Below, piece by piece: positions 35,079-48,252 of a DNA stretch of 64,000 nt (position 1 is the stretch's first letter; every line of letters starts with the position of its first letter). Source of the DNA: Persicobacter psychrovividus (lineage in GTDB: Bacteria > Bacteroidota > Bacteroidia > Cytophagales > Cyclobacteriaceae); the NCBI RefSeq assembly GCF_036492425.1, contig NZ_AP025298.1, positions 93,248 to 157,247 of the forward strand, read 5' to 3'. A program made the position numbers and the translations under genes. Under the pieces are notes generated by a model. It had not been told where the DNA came from and made no database searches. It saw nothing but the letters and a program-made list of their open reading frames with translations.

Positions 35079-36587
35079 ATGAAAAGATTTTTTAGAAACA
35101 TTGTATTGGCGTCGATCTTAATTGCTGGCGCAACCTCATGCTCTCTTACTGAAGAACCTAATGGGTTCGTCTCCGAAAGCAACTTCTTCAAATCCCCAAA
35201 AGACGCACAGTCGGCATTAACTTATGCCTATGCGATCTTGCCCTCTATTGAATATTACTCCAGAGAGTATTTGATCGCCACAGAAGTGCCTGGGGAAGCG
35301 CTGACGGTCAAGCCCGATGCGGGCGCTTCTCAGCATGAGCTGGATCGTTTTGATCAAAAAAGCAATAACCCGATCATTCTGGACATGTGGCGCTATGCCT
35401 ACATCGGTATCAACAGGTGTAATGCCGTCATTACCAATACGCCAAAAGTTCCTGGGCTCACAGATGCCGAGCGTGGGTCAATTATCGGGCAGGCCAAATT
35501 CCTCCGAGCGTTACATTACTTCAATCTGGTGCGTTTCTTCGGGGATGTGGTCATTCGCACCGAGCAGGTAACGAGCAATAACCAGACCTCGGCCAAGCTA
35601 AGCCCAATGAAGGATGTTTATGCATTAATTGAGCAGGATTTGCTGGATGCTGAAAAATCCCTCTCGCCCAATCGTAATTTCGGAAAAGCTAATCAAGAGG
35701 CTGCACAGGCATTATTGTCTAAGGTTTATTTGCAGTTAGCCTCTGCATCAGCAACCAATGTCCCTAAATATGACTGGGGCATCAATAGTGCTGAGATGTA
35801 TAAAAAAGCCGCCGACTACGCCAAAAAAGTAGTCGTTGGTGATGCTAATTACAGCTTTGAATACGATTTAGCCAAAACATGGGACAATGCCGAACGACTC
35901 GAAGCCAAAGAGATGATTTTCGTTTCGGCTTCCAGCCGAGACGGACTGCAGGAAGGGGAATATTCCAAACTGCCGCTGATGTTCATGCCTTGGGCCGATG
36001 GCGCAAAAGTGCTGCAACTCCCTAACGGAAAAGAAATTCGTGGCGGCGGTTTTGAGCACTTTTATATCGAAGACGGCTTCCTCAATTCGTTTAACCCAAA
36101 AGACAAGCGTAAATCGGAATTGATCGTTTCGAAAGTCACCATCCCTAATGGCAATGGCGAAGGCAAAGACAAGGTCCTCACCTACCCTGGCGACCTAAAT
36201 TCAGCTTTCCCGATGAAATACCTTGACTCAGACCAAATTGGAGAAAAGACCACTTGCGATACACCTATCTTGCGATACTCCGACATCATGTTGGTCTATG
36301 CTGAAGCGGTCGGCCCGACTGCCGAAGGCTACAAAATGGTCAATATGATCCGCAGCAGAGCGGGGCTACCTGACCTGCAAGCAGGCTTATCGATTGAAGA
36401 TTTCCGAAAGGCAATCCTGAAAGAACGTGGCTTTGAGCTGGCTTTCGAGGGACAACGTCTGTTTGATCTTCGAAGAACCCACAGCGTCGAATCTGTATTG
36501 AAAGATGAATATGGAAAGAATATCACCGATGGATTTTACTATTATGATATTCCACAAATAGAGGTAGATACAAACAACTCGCTGTAA
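35079..36587 (+). CDS. SusD-type glycan-binding lipoprotein (locus 1)
   Basis: A 502-residue SusD/RagB protein with lipobox ATSC (Cys21). The N-terminal region has the TPR-type helices typical of the family (GQAKFLRALHYFNLVRFFGDV). The C-terminal part has RGFELAFEGQRLFDLRRT, the conserved SusD tail motif. It sits on the cell surface as the lid of the SusC pore. A hairpin lies between it and the next gene, which may set the stoichiometry of the third protein. Confidence 0.95.
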   Translation: MKRFFRNIVLASILIAGATSCSLTEEPNGFVSESNFFKSPKDAQSALTYAYAILPSIEYYSREYLIATEVPGEALTVKPDAGASQHELDRFDQKSNNPIILDMWRYAYIGINRCNAVITNTPKVPGLTDAERGSIIGQAKFLRALHYFNLVRFFGDVVIRTEQVTSNNQTSAKLSPMKDVYALIEQDLLDAEKSLSPNRNFGKANQEAAQALLSKVYLQLASASATNVPKYDWGINSAEMYKKAADYAKKVVVGDANYSFEYDLAKTWDNAERLEAKEMIFVSASSRDGLQEGEYSKLPLMFMPWADGAKVLQLPNGKEIRGGGFEHFYIEDGFLNSFNPKDKRKSELIVSKVTIPNGNGEGKDKVLTYPGDLNSAFPMKYLDSDQIGEKTTCDTPILRYSDIMLVYAEAVGPTAEGYKMVNMIRSRAGLPDLQAGLSIEDFRKAILKERGFELAFEGQRLFDLRRTHSVESVLKDEYGKNITDGFYYYDIPQIEVDTNNSL

Positions 36588-36593
36588 TTCAAC

Positions 36594-36632
36594 AGGCAGG
36601 TAAGCTACTCAAATAAGGCTACTTACCTGCCT
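36594..36632 (+). terminator. hairpin after susD (partial terminator or attenuator)
   Basis: AGGCAGGTAAG (36594-36604) pairs with CTTACCTGCCT (36622-36632). The following TTTAAGCATTTTTTT is an imperfect T tract, so read-through to the 36677 gene is likely. Confidence 0.6.
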
Positions 36633-36676
36633 TTAAGCATTTTTTTAATGACCGAAAGGTGCAATACTTTTGACCA

Positions 36677-38488
36677 ATGAAATTTACAAAATTAATATTA
36701 AGTGTTGGCTTGGCTGCGGCAGTATGCTCGTGTATGCCAGAAGACCCACACGATATCGTTAGCCCTGAAAGAGCCATTCAAGCCTTTAGAATTGAAGGAC
36801 TGCAAGTGGGCCCGGCAGAAATTCACCGTGGCGTGAATAAATCCACCCTCGACATTTATTTGGTCGAAGGCACAGACCTATCCGCTGTTAAACCGGTCAT
36901 CCGGTTGTCGAAGGGGGCCAGCAGTATTCCTGCCTCGGGTGAAGTTATTGACCTCAGCAGTAAAAAATTCACCTACCAGGTCACCGCCGCCAACGGACAA
37001 AACCGGGAATGGGAAGTGGATGTGAAAACTTTCTCCAATGCCCTTGAAGGCAAATGGGTGATGGCCTCTCCCGTAAAAACCAATTACTATATCGGAGAAG
37101 GCGAAAGCTGGGGATGGAAAGGCACCAAAGATCTTGCGGGTGACCTTCCAGGCTTTGCCGCCGCAAACGACAACGTACTGACATTCAAAACCACCGGCGT
37201 CAATAAAGACGGTAACGTATATGGTACTGGAACCTACGAGGCTGGGAATGATGGTAAATTTGAAACTTTCGTTTACCCTAACAATGGCGACAGCCCAATA
37301 GACTATTCGAAATATTTCGGCAAATTACCACAAGGAAAATTCGACTGGGTCAATGACCTAAACAATCATCAGATTGTCTTTTCGGTGAATGGAAAAGTAG
37401 TCAAAACCTTACCTGTCGAATGGAAAAATGAGGAAAAAACAGCCTTTGATATGAGTTTCAAGCCGGAAGCCATTGAGCTCGGTTGGAGCGATGATCCCAA
37501 ACAACAAGAGCTCAACTACACCAAAGCTTACACCTATCCGATGATTCGTGAAGGAGTTACAATTGCCAAAAAGGAAGTGCAGATGGTTATTCCTGGTGTG
37601 GCTCCAATTGAGCTCAACGGAAAATGGGGAATCAAAGAGATCGGTTTCTGGCCTGCGGCAGATAATAAAATCGGTAGCGATATGGATAACTTCCTTGAGT
37701 TCAGCCATCAGCAATATGATGCCAACACAGGCGTTATTTCTGGCGACTTTATCTACAATGCAGGGAAAGACGGCCAACTTTCTGATGCCAAAGAGGACGC
37801 ATGGAAAGTATTTCCTGCCAAGGGAACTTTCAAACTGACGGTGAAGAAAAATCCTGAAGATCCTGAAAGTCGCAAGGCATGGAGCATGAGCTTCTTCGAT
37901 GCCGCAGGAAAAGAAATGAAAGTGGATAATCCGGTAGAGGGTAAAGACGCAGACCATATCACGCTGAAATTCAACGGCGGAAAAGACCTCGCTACCGGCG
38001 CAGATACAGATGCACACTGGTTCAAATTCGAAAGAGGATTTATTGGGGTAAATCCTAATGCGGGCGCAAAAGCCGGGTTCGGCGATTTCATCTCAGGTAC
38101 ATGGGGCAAAAGCACTGACAGTGGCTTTTTATCCTACTACGATGGTGGTCACAAACAATACCCAGGTGCAGAAGCGGACAACGATAATTCGGTGACTTTC
38201 AAAAATGTCGTTACCGATCAAAACTTACTTAAAGGTGATTTTGAGGTCGCTCAGGGTGCCGATAAAGCCTCTTTTGAGATCCCTGGGTTCACCCTAAAAA
38301 GTGGTACGTTCGTATTTACGGCCGACAAAAAAGGAAGCAGTGGTGAAGAATATGGAAAGCTCAGCATTACCGCTGCAGATGGCACTACACAGGAATTCAA
38401 AACCGTCAATTGGTACGGTGACTTCCAGGTAAAATTCCAGGATCCTAATGGTCAGGGAGAAATCTATTACCGACTAAAAAAGCAATAG
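36677..38488 (+). CDS. surface glycan-binding lipoprotein with three tandem repeat domains
   Basis: A 603-residue lipoprotein (probable lipidated Cys19, VCSC). Residues 28-118 form an Ig-like DUF5018-type domain (VKPVIRLSKGASSIPASGEVIDLSSKKFTYQVTAANGQ). Three related beta-rich units follow, beginning near residues 122, 311 and 469. Each opens with a G-x-W strand (EGKWVMA, NGKWGIK, SGTWGKS) and has a DN-x-L/V-x-F block and a G-x-Y/F-x-AG-DG stretch. The position after susCD matches SusE/SusF-like glycan-binding proteins. The repeat units are not a family I can name. It is convergent with the AraC gene, with one base between the stops. Confidence 0.8.
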   Translation: MKFTKLILSVGLAAAVCSCMPEDPHDIVSPERAIQAFRIEGLQVGPAEIHRGVNKSTLDIYLVEGTDLSAVKPVIRLSKGASSIPASGEVIDLSSKKFTYQVTAANGQNREWEVDVKTFSNALEGKWVMASPVKTNYYIGEGESWGWKGTKDLAGDLPGFAAANDNVLTFKTTGVNKDGNVYGTGTYEAGNDGKFETFVYPNNGDSPIDYSKYFGKLPQGKFDWVNDLNNHQIVFSVNGKVVKTLPVEWKNEEKTAFDMSFKPEAIELGWSDDPKQQELNYTKAYTYPMIREGVTIAKKEVQMVIPGVAPIELNGKWGIKEIGFWPAADNKIGSDMDNFLEFSHQQYDANTGVISGDFIYNAGKDGQLSDAKEDAWKVFPAKGTFKLTVKKNPEDPESRKAWSMSFFDAAGKEMKVDNPVEGKDADHITLKFNGGKDLATGADTDAHWFKFERGFIGVNPNAGAKAGFGDFISGTWGKSTDSGFLSYYDGGHKQYPGAEADNDNSVTFKNVVTDQNLLKGDFEVAQGADKASFEIPGFTLKSGTFVFTADKKGSSGEEYGKLSITAADGTTQEFKTVNWYGDFQVKFQDPNGQGEIYYRLKKQ

Positions 38489-38489
38489 A

Positions 38490-39347
38490 TTAATCCAAGC
38501 TATTGTATTTTTTTCTAAAGGCCAGGGGAGTCATTCCTTTGGCCTTTTTAAATGCCCGATTAAAATTCGACAGATTGTTGAATCCGCAATCATAACAAAT
38601 TTCCGAAACACTTCGGTTGGTTTCAATCAAATACTGATATACCCTGCCCAGGCGAATATCAAGCAAAAACTGGGTGAAACTTTTGTTGGTGCATTTTTTG
38701 AAAAAATGACTGAAGGCCGACTCCGACATATTACACTGGCTGGCCACTTCATGAATACTGATTGGCCGATGGGAATGCTGCATGATATATTCATACGATG
38801 CGGTAATTCTGCGGCTTTTCATAAAATCCACATTGGCTTTGTAGCCCTCAGAAAGCAGCAGGTCATACTCTACAGAAATCGCCAAAATATTACACAGCTC
38901 TATAAACTTGATCACCCTAAAAAAATCTACTTCCTGTTGAATTTCCTGCACCAGCTGCTTAATCTTTCGGGCACTTTCCCCCTGATAATGTATCCCCTTT
39001 TTAGCATTTTGTTTTAGCTCCAAAAACTGTGTGAATGCATGGGGATTAAAAATATGGCTATCAAATAAATCCTCCTGAAACTGCAAGGTGGTTACCGTTA
39101 CATTCGGTGCTTTTTCATCGGTCGGTACCCAGCGGTGTAGAATATTTGGCCCCAACAAAACGACATCAAAAGTGCTGTACGACTGAATAGCATCCCCAAC
39201 ATAGCGTGTCCCCTCACTATTACAAATGATTGATAATTCATATTCTTTATGAGAATGAACAGGGTAATCAAAGGTCGCCTGTTCATGATGCAATAAAACA
39301 AATAACTCCTGATCTGAAATGGGTGTTATTTCTGGAAAAATATTCAT
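38490..39347 (-). CDS. AraC-family transcriptional regulator (locus 1)
   Basis: A 285-residue regulator. The N-terminal cupin (about 10-110, with YPVHSHKEYELSIICNSEGTRYVGD) senses a small ligand. The C-terminal helix-turn-helix pair (about 185-283) reads EVASQCNMSESAFSHFFKKCTNKSFTQFLLDIRLGRVYQYL, then ISEICYDCGFNNLSNFNRAFKKAKGMTPLAFRK, a full AraC signature. It lies between the susCD set and the second GH-A gene and is the probable activator of locus 1. Bacteroidota loci more often use hybrid two-component systems, SusR or ECF factors, so a soluble AraC controller indicates a cytoplasmic sugar inducer. Confidence 0.88.
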   Translation of the reverse strand: MNIFPEITPISDQELFVLLHHEQATFDYPVHSHKEYELSIICNSEGTRYVGDAIQSYSTFDVVLLGPNILHRWVPTDEKAPNVTVTTLQFQEDLFDSHIFNPHAFTQFLELKQNAKKGIHYQGESARKIKQLVQEIQQEVDFFRVIKFIELCNILAISVEYDLLLSEGYKANVDFMKSRRITASYEYIMQHSHRPISIHEVASQCNMSESAFSHFFKKCTNKSFTQFLLDIRLGRVYQYLIETNRSVSEICYDCGFNNLSNFNRAFKKAKGMTPLAFRKKYNSLD

Positions 39348-39895
39348 CGAAAACTGTTTTTTTTATTTTGTTTGATCCCTCAATAAGCAAAATACCACGC
39401 CTGATAAAAACACTGGGAATGATTTTATACATGATCAGAATAAAATTACTGAAGCAACTATTATTTATACATTTTTAGATCATAATTAAATATATAAAAA
39501 CAGTAGTTGTCGATATACAACCACCAAAACACCTATTCACCTACACGCTTCAAGCTTCATTAAAGTATCATTATACGACTTTATTGTATTAGTTTACAAG
39601 CCAACGAAGCTGTACATTTGAGATACAACAAGGATTTGGAGAATCATGGGTCCCCCAAATAAATGAAAAATACAGCGATGTAATTTTAATATTAATTAAC
39701 TGTATTAATTCTTCTTAGTGTATCAAATTAAAATACTTTGATTACATTTTTTTAATACTGACTATCCTTCTACGATCCATTAGCATGGGTACAAAAATAA
39801 GGCATAGCGCTATTTTTAGAATAAAAAAATATGATTATAGCAATACACAAATTGAAATAATCTACTCCTGAAAAACAGAAAAAAACAGCAATAAA
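39348..39895. other. divergent regulatory region between AraC and GH-A genes
   Basis: 548 bp of AT-rich DNA without a gene. It should hold the promoters of both flanking genes. No consensus TAnnTTTG box stands out, which fits activator-dependent promoters. Confidence 0.35.
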
Positions 39896-41413
39896 ATGAA
39901 AAATATGAATTTACTTGCCTTGATGGTCGCTGGTGGCTTAGCCTTTGGTGGATGTAATAATGAGACTGATTTGCCTAATCCGGCAGCAAACCTAAGCATG
40001 AATTCGAAAGTGGTCTCCACTGATTTTATTGGTAATGGAGCGCAATGGGGCGGCTATGAAATGGCCTCTAAATGGCTCAATGGGCAAGAATCCCTGAGCG
40101 AAGCCGATTGGGCAACCTTATTCAAGCGCATCGATTTTATGCGTCCTCCATTTTTGAGAATCATGTTCAACTCGGGCGGTATTGCCCCAGCAGATTACAG
40201 CTCGGCGAAGACGAAATCGTTGTTCAAAATGCTGGAATATGCACAGTCCAGAAACATTGAAGTTGTTTTCGGAGAGTGGGGATATGCCCACAAAGGAGCC
40301 GATTTGCTCGATGTTGATCAAGAGTGGGTGAGTAATTCTGTCCAATTCCTCGACTACCTCATTGAGAAAAAAGGATTCTCCTGCATCAAGACAACCAACA
40401 TCATCAACGAACCCAATGGCGACTGGTCTGCGGCTCGCAGCCGTTATGATGTGTGGCTCAAGGTTCAGCAACAATATATTCAGGCGATGAAAAAGTTCCC
40501 GGCCTTGCAAGCTGTTCAGCTCACTGGGCCAGATATTGCGGTATTCAAAGACGCCGCTGCCAAAGACTGGATCCAGAGAGCCTCCAACGATATCGGTAAA
40601 AATATCGGCATGTATGACATCCATGCCTATGTGGGGCAGCAGTTTGTCAAAAGTGGGCAGTACGGTCAAATGCTTCATGAATTTAAAGAAGCAACACCTG
40701 CAGGTAAAAAATTAGTCCTTACAGAATTAGGCTTCAAATATATCAGTCAGGAAGATGTTGATCTGAAAAATGAAAATATCAAAGCCATTGAAAATGATAA
40801 ATTTGCCGGAGATGATTCCAACATGATGGTTTATAAACCATTTTATGGGGTTGATATGGCTGATGCGATCATTCAGGGGATGCGCCAAGGGGTTTCTGGA
40901 ACTTTGGTATGGAGTATGGACGATGCGATGTACAACAGCCCAAAAGGAAACGACTATAATACGCCAGAACTGAAAAAATGGGGTTTCTGGAACATCTTGG
41001 GGGAAGAGCATTGTAACGATGCCAAAGATGAGGCTATACGCCCATTCTTCTACCCTGTTTCGTTGTTGTGCCGCTACTTCCCTGCCGGATCAACAATCTA
41101 TACCCTTGATTTAGGGGCGAAAAAAGGGCTGCGTGCAGTAATGGCAGAAAAAGACGGCAAATATACCATTGCCATGGTCAATGGCCATTACGCTACTTAT
41201 GAGCTCAACCTGCTGAACAAAAAACTGGGCGGACAGGACATGGATGTCTATCGTTATCAAGCTAAATTTGATGGATCTGACACTTTCGATGCCCCTACCG
41301 ATAAAGATGGTTTTGCTGTTCCAACAGAAACCAACAGACATTTCCAATTCAATGAAAACACACCTTTCGAAATCAAAGGCCAGTCGGTGGTCTTGCTGAC
41401 CAACATGAAGTAG
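39896..41413 (+). CDS. clan GH-A glycoside hydrolase lipoprotein, copy 2
   Basis: A 505-residue lipoprotein (lipobox FGGC, Cys20). The TIM barrel carries acid/base Glu172 in NIINEPNGDW and nucleophile Glu277 in LVLTELGFKY. The C-terminal segment from about residue 405 is a beta-sandwich. It is clearly paralogous to the protein at 28759, and the two flank the susCD genes. The two copies differ in the substrate-binding loops around residues 85-105, which suggests different linkages or chain lengths. The family number is unsure (GH5/GH39-like). Likely exported to the outer surface to cut the polymer before SusCD import. It ends with a strong terminator. Confidence 0.82.
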   Translation: MKNMNLLALMVAGGLAFGGCNNETDLPNPAANLSMNSKVVSTDFIGNGAQWGGYEMASKWLNGQESLSEADWATLFKRIDFMRPPFLRIMFNSGGIAPADYSSAKTKSLFKMLEYAQSRNIEVVFGEWGYAHKGADLLDVDQEWVSNSVQFLDYLIEKKGFSCIKTTNIINEPNGDWSAARSRYDVWLKVQQQYIQAMKKFPALQAVQLTGPDIAVFKDAAAKDWIQRASNDIGKNIGMYDIHAYVGQQFVKSGQYGQMLHEFKEATPAGKKLVLTELGFKYISQEDVDLKNENIKAIENDKFAGDDSNMMVYKPFYGVDMADAIIQGMRQGVSGTLVWSMDDAMYNSPKGNDYNTPELKKWGFWNILGEEHCNDAKDEAIRPFFYPVSLLCRYFPAGSTIYTLDLGAKKGLRAVMAEKDGKYTIAMVNGHYATYELNLLNKKLGGQDMDVYRYQAKFDGSDTFDAPTDKDGFAVPTETNRHFQFNENTPFEIKGQSVVLLTNMK

Positions 41414-41521
41414 GTAGCAGTTCACCACTGGGTGCTCATTGAAAACGAGAATCACTAAATATCACAAGACCTATTTCCCTTGATATTTTAGGTCGATAAA
41501 TATTTGAACATATACAAGATT

Positions 41522-41555
41522 AAGGCTGCCCGATCAAGTGGGCAGCCTTTTTTTT
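41522..41555 (+). terminator. strong intrinsic terminator after GH-A copy 2
   Basis: AAGGCTGCCC (41522-41531) pairs with GGGCAGCCTT (41540-41549), followed by a run of eight T. On the minus strand no T run follows, so it serves the plus-strand gene. Confidence 0.92.
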
Positions 41556-41595
41556 AGATAAAGGTGTTTGTGAACCTCCAACCCAGTAAAGCAAT

Positions 41596-42513
41596 TTACT
41601 TGCTAACGAAAATTCCTTCGGGTACCTTCCCAGTCCATCCGCTTGGAATATTATTAATCCCAAAGATTGATGCGACAACGTTAGCCGTATTGGTAACGTC
41701 ATTCGGCACGCTCATCTTCTGATTTACATTCACGCCTGGGCCTCTGATAATCCACGGTATCTCCATTTCTTCTATGCTTGTTCCTCCGTGTCCATAGCCA
41801 GATCCCCCGTGATCAGTAATGACCAAAATATCCGTCTTATCATACATATTAGCCTCTTTGAGGTTTTTGATCAGGTGCCCTATTTCTTGATCCACCGCTT
41901 CCACTGCCTTGACATATTCTGGTGAGGTGTAAGTATAACGATGCCCCGCATTGTCGGTGCTGCCTGTATATAGAAAAATCAATGTTGGTACACCTTTATT
42001 TTCCTTCGCAAACTCAAAAGCTTTAGCATAATTTTCTTTGAACCCATCATGGTCTTCATATTCAGCAACGTCTAAATACTTTTTATTGACGAGGTTAATT
42101 AAATTCCCCCAATTATAAAAGAAGGCCGTTTTAGCACCTTGAACCTGCTCTTTCACTAACTTAAAAATCGATGGATAATAACCATCTTGGTCTGCTTCAA
42201 CCCCTTTCAGTTTGAAATTATCTACTCGCCAATCATTGCCCAAAATGCCATGTTGCTCAGGTCCACTACCCATCAGGTGGCTACCCCAGTTCGGCATGGT
42301 AATAGATGGCATCACGGCCCGAGTGCTGGTAGATAGTACCCCTTCTTGGCTTAACTTATCTAAATTCGGAGTATTGGCTGTCTTTAATCCATAAAGACTC
42401 AGCCCATCAATCCCAATGATAAAAACATGCTTAGGTGATTGCTCCTGTGGCGAACAACCTGTAAATATTAAATTAGATAAAATAACTAAAAACAAAAAAA
42501 TCCTACTATTCAT
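41596..42513 (-). CDS. type I phosphodiesterase/nucleotide pyrophosphatase-family lipoprotein
   Basis: A 305-residue alkaline-phosphatase-superfamily protein with lipobox FTGC. The first metal site and nucleophile region read FIIGIDGLSLYGLKTANTPNLDKL and AVMPSITMPNWGSHLMGSGPEQHGI, where the Thr of PSITMPN is the predicted nucleophile. Later metal ligands lie in STDNAGH and VITDHGGSGYGHGG. The protein is shorter than most family members but seems complete. It is the last gene of locus 2. It might remove phosphodiester or phosphoryl decorations from the glycan or hydrolyse nucleotide sugars outside; the substrate is not readable. Confidence 0.85.
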   Translation of the reverse strand: MNSRIFLFLVILSNLIFTGCSPQEQSPKHVFIIGIDGLSLYGLKTANTPNLDKLSQEGVLSTSTRAVMPSITMPNWGSHLMGSGPEQHGILGNDWRVDNFKLKGVEADQDGYYPSIFKLVKEQVQGAKTAFFYNWGNLINLVNKKYLDVAEYEDHDGFKENYAKAFEFAKENKGVPTLIFLYTGSTDNAGHRYTYTSPEYVKAVEAVDQEIGHLIKNLKEANMYDKTDILVITDHGGSGYGHGGTSIEEMEIPWIIRGPGVNVNQKMSVPNDVTNTANVVASIFGINNIPSGWTGKVPEGIFVSK

Positions 42514-42643
42514 ACGTGAAAAATATTTGAAATTAAATTAAAACTTGATATATGTAATTCAAAGAAAAAAACGAATCTAATTTAGATACTTAAAGTGTAA
42601 AATACAATTCATACCTCTAAGTATCCTAAATGTAGGAAGCCAT

Positions 42644-43624
42644 TTAGACCATGTTAAGGTGTAAAGAGGAAATCATCTCCTCGAATTGATCGGCAAAGTC
42701 TTCTCTAATTGGATTTAGGGAAGAAATAATTCGATGTAAAATCTCCCCTCCATCCTTTTGGATCTCCCCCATTAGATCTCTCGTTGTAGGTGTCGGAAAA
42801 ACCCCTTCACCACATACCTCAATCACCCCTACCCCTTCGGATTTATAAATCAACTCCTTGGGCTGGGTCAAAAATTGCGGATTTCTAAAAATCAAATAGC
42901 ACTCGAAGTAGCCATTATTTTTGCGGGCAATAATGTTAAAGGTATTTTCATCATCCTTTCCTCTCCAATAATCAAGCAAGCCGCCCATCATTTCTGTTAA
43001 TCGTTCTGGCTCCATCGTACGCAATTTCAGGGCAAATATTGGGAAATTCAAACAGCTCATCTGAATGTTTTCGAACGACTGGTGCATTCGTTCTTTTGCT
43101 GTAAATATGGGAAAGTCCGTTTTGTGAATCATCTGAAAGTGATGATGAGACAATATCGATGCCCCTGCATTAAAGCGATCAGAATTGGATACTACCGTGT
43201 AATCAGGAAGCTGTTCGAGTAAGGAAAGTAAATGTGACAAACGTTTGGGGGACACTTCCATGGGTTGATGGGCCCTGTCCACCACCACAAAATGCTTGGG
43301 ATATAAAGGGAAGGGAGTCAGTTGAATAAAGTATTTATGGTCTTTCAACGTCAAATTAACCGTCTCCAAATTATGCTTCTGTTGGCTATTTTCATGACAA
43401 ATCAAACATTGAGCCCCTTTAGCCAATGCGGTTTTCTTCCCTTTTTGATCAAGTAATGCGTCCGAATACTTTGAACGAGCGTGATTTACCTGAACTTTAT
43501 AAAAAATATCTTCTTTAAATTTATAGAAAATATAACGGTCATTATCTGTAAGTTTGCTTTCTGATAAATATCCATTTTCAAATGCATTATGATAAATTAA
43601 CTCAAGTTGTTCCTTTAGTTCCAT
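42644..43624 (-). CDS. HIT-type hexose-1-phosphate nucleotidyltransferase (DUF4922-like)
   Basis: A 326-residue cytoplasmic protein. The N-terminal half carries CLICHEN (Cys73, Cys76), which resembles the zinc site of GalT-type proteins, then PFPLYPKHFVVVDRAHQPM. The catalytic block SNSDRFNAGASILSHHHFQM has His160-His161-His162-x-Gln164, comparable to the HPHxQ motif of galactose-1-phosphate uridylyltransferase and plant GDP-galactose phosphorylase. It probably transfers a nucleotidyl group to or from a hexose-1-phosphate. The NahK-like kinase two genes upstream would supply the sugar-1-phosphate. The precise nucleotide and sugar are inferred, with GalNAc or Gal favoured by context. Confidence 0.78.
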   Translation of the reverse strand: MELKEQLELIYHNAFENGYLSESKLTDNDRYIFYKFKEDIFYKVQVNHARSKYSDALLDQKGKKTALAKGAQCLICHENSQQKHNLETVNLTLKDHKYFIQLTPFPLYPKHFVVVDRAHQPMEVSPKRLSHLLSLLEQLPDYTVVSNSDRFNAGASILSHHHFQMIHKTDFPIFTAKERMHQSFENIQMSCLNFPIFALKLRTMEPERLTEMMGGLLDYWRGKDDENTFNIIARKNNGYFECYLIFRNPQFLTQPKELIYKSEGVGVIEVCGEGVFPTPTTRDLMGEIQKDGGEILHRIISSLNPIREDFADQFEEMISSLHLNMV

Positions 43625-43638
43625 AGTCTTAAAATTTA

Positions 43639-43664
43639 GAGAAGAGCACCAGTGTGCTCTTCTC
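43639..43664 (-). promoter_or_regulatory. intercistronic hairpin between GH2 and nucleotidyltransferase genes
   Basis: GAGAAGAGCAC (43639-43649), a 4-nt loop, GTGCTCTTCTC (43654-43664): a perfect 11-bp stem in the 107-bp gap, with only a weak T-rich tail on the minus strand. It is similar in form to the hairpin at 30336. Confidence 0.6.
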
Positions 43665-43731
43665 TTGCACTAACTTTTATTTGTCATCAAAAAGTTATAT
43701 TTAGAAGTATCTACATACGTATTTATCCTCT

Positions 43732-47975
<4,244 letters not shown>

Positions 47976-48203
47976 AAAAATTATAATATATAATGATAAC
48001 AATAGACTAAACTCACCTTTTTATCATTATTAAGTTAAAAAATAGTTGTTATATAAATAGTGTTCAATATTCTGTTATTGTCACTTACAAAATTAATCAG
48101 GGAAGCCCCAGCATCGCAGGGCAACCAAACTAACATAAAGCATAATATGCTACCAAGGCTTGATCAACCATCTCGCAATAGGTTCAAACAAAAATCCCTG
48201 TAT

Positions 48204-48231
48204 CCAAAAAGGTTAAACAGCAACCTTTTGG
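48204..48231 (-). promoter_or_regulatory. hairpin after the second GH109-type gene
   Basis: CCAAAAAGGTT (48204-48214) pairs with AACCTTTTGG (48222-48231) with one bulged A. It starts 22 bp after the upstream stop in the 277-bp gap before the kinase gene. The T run lies within the stem, so it is not a classical terminator. Confidence 0.5.
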
Positions 48232-48252
48232 TAATGATCATTCGATTAAACC

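Noticed and set aside
39411..39420. CCCAGTG on the minus strand upstream of the AraC gene
   Set aside because: The 17-bp upstream position reads TTCTGA-like sequence, not TTAGGG.
41424..41430. CCCAGTG on the minus strand after GH-A copy 2, as a further regulon promoter
   Set aside because: No TAGGG block lies 17 bp upstream and no gene follows in the proper place.
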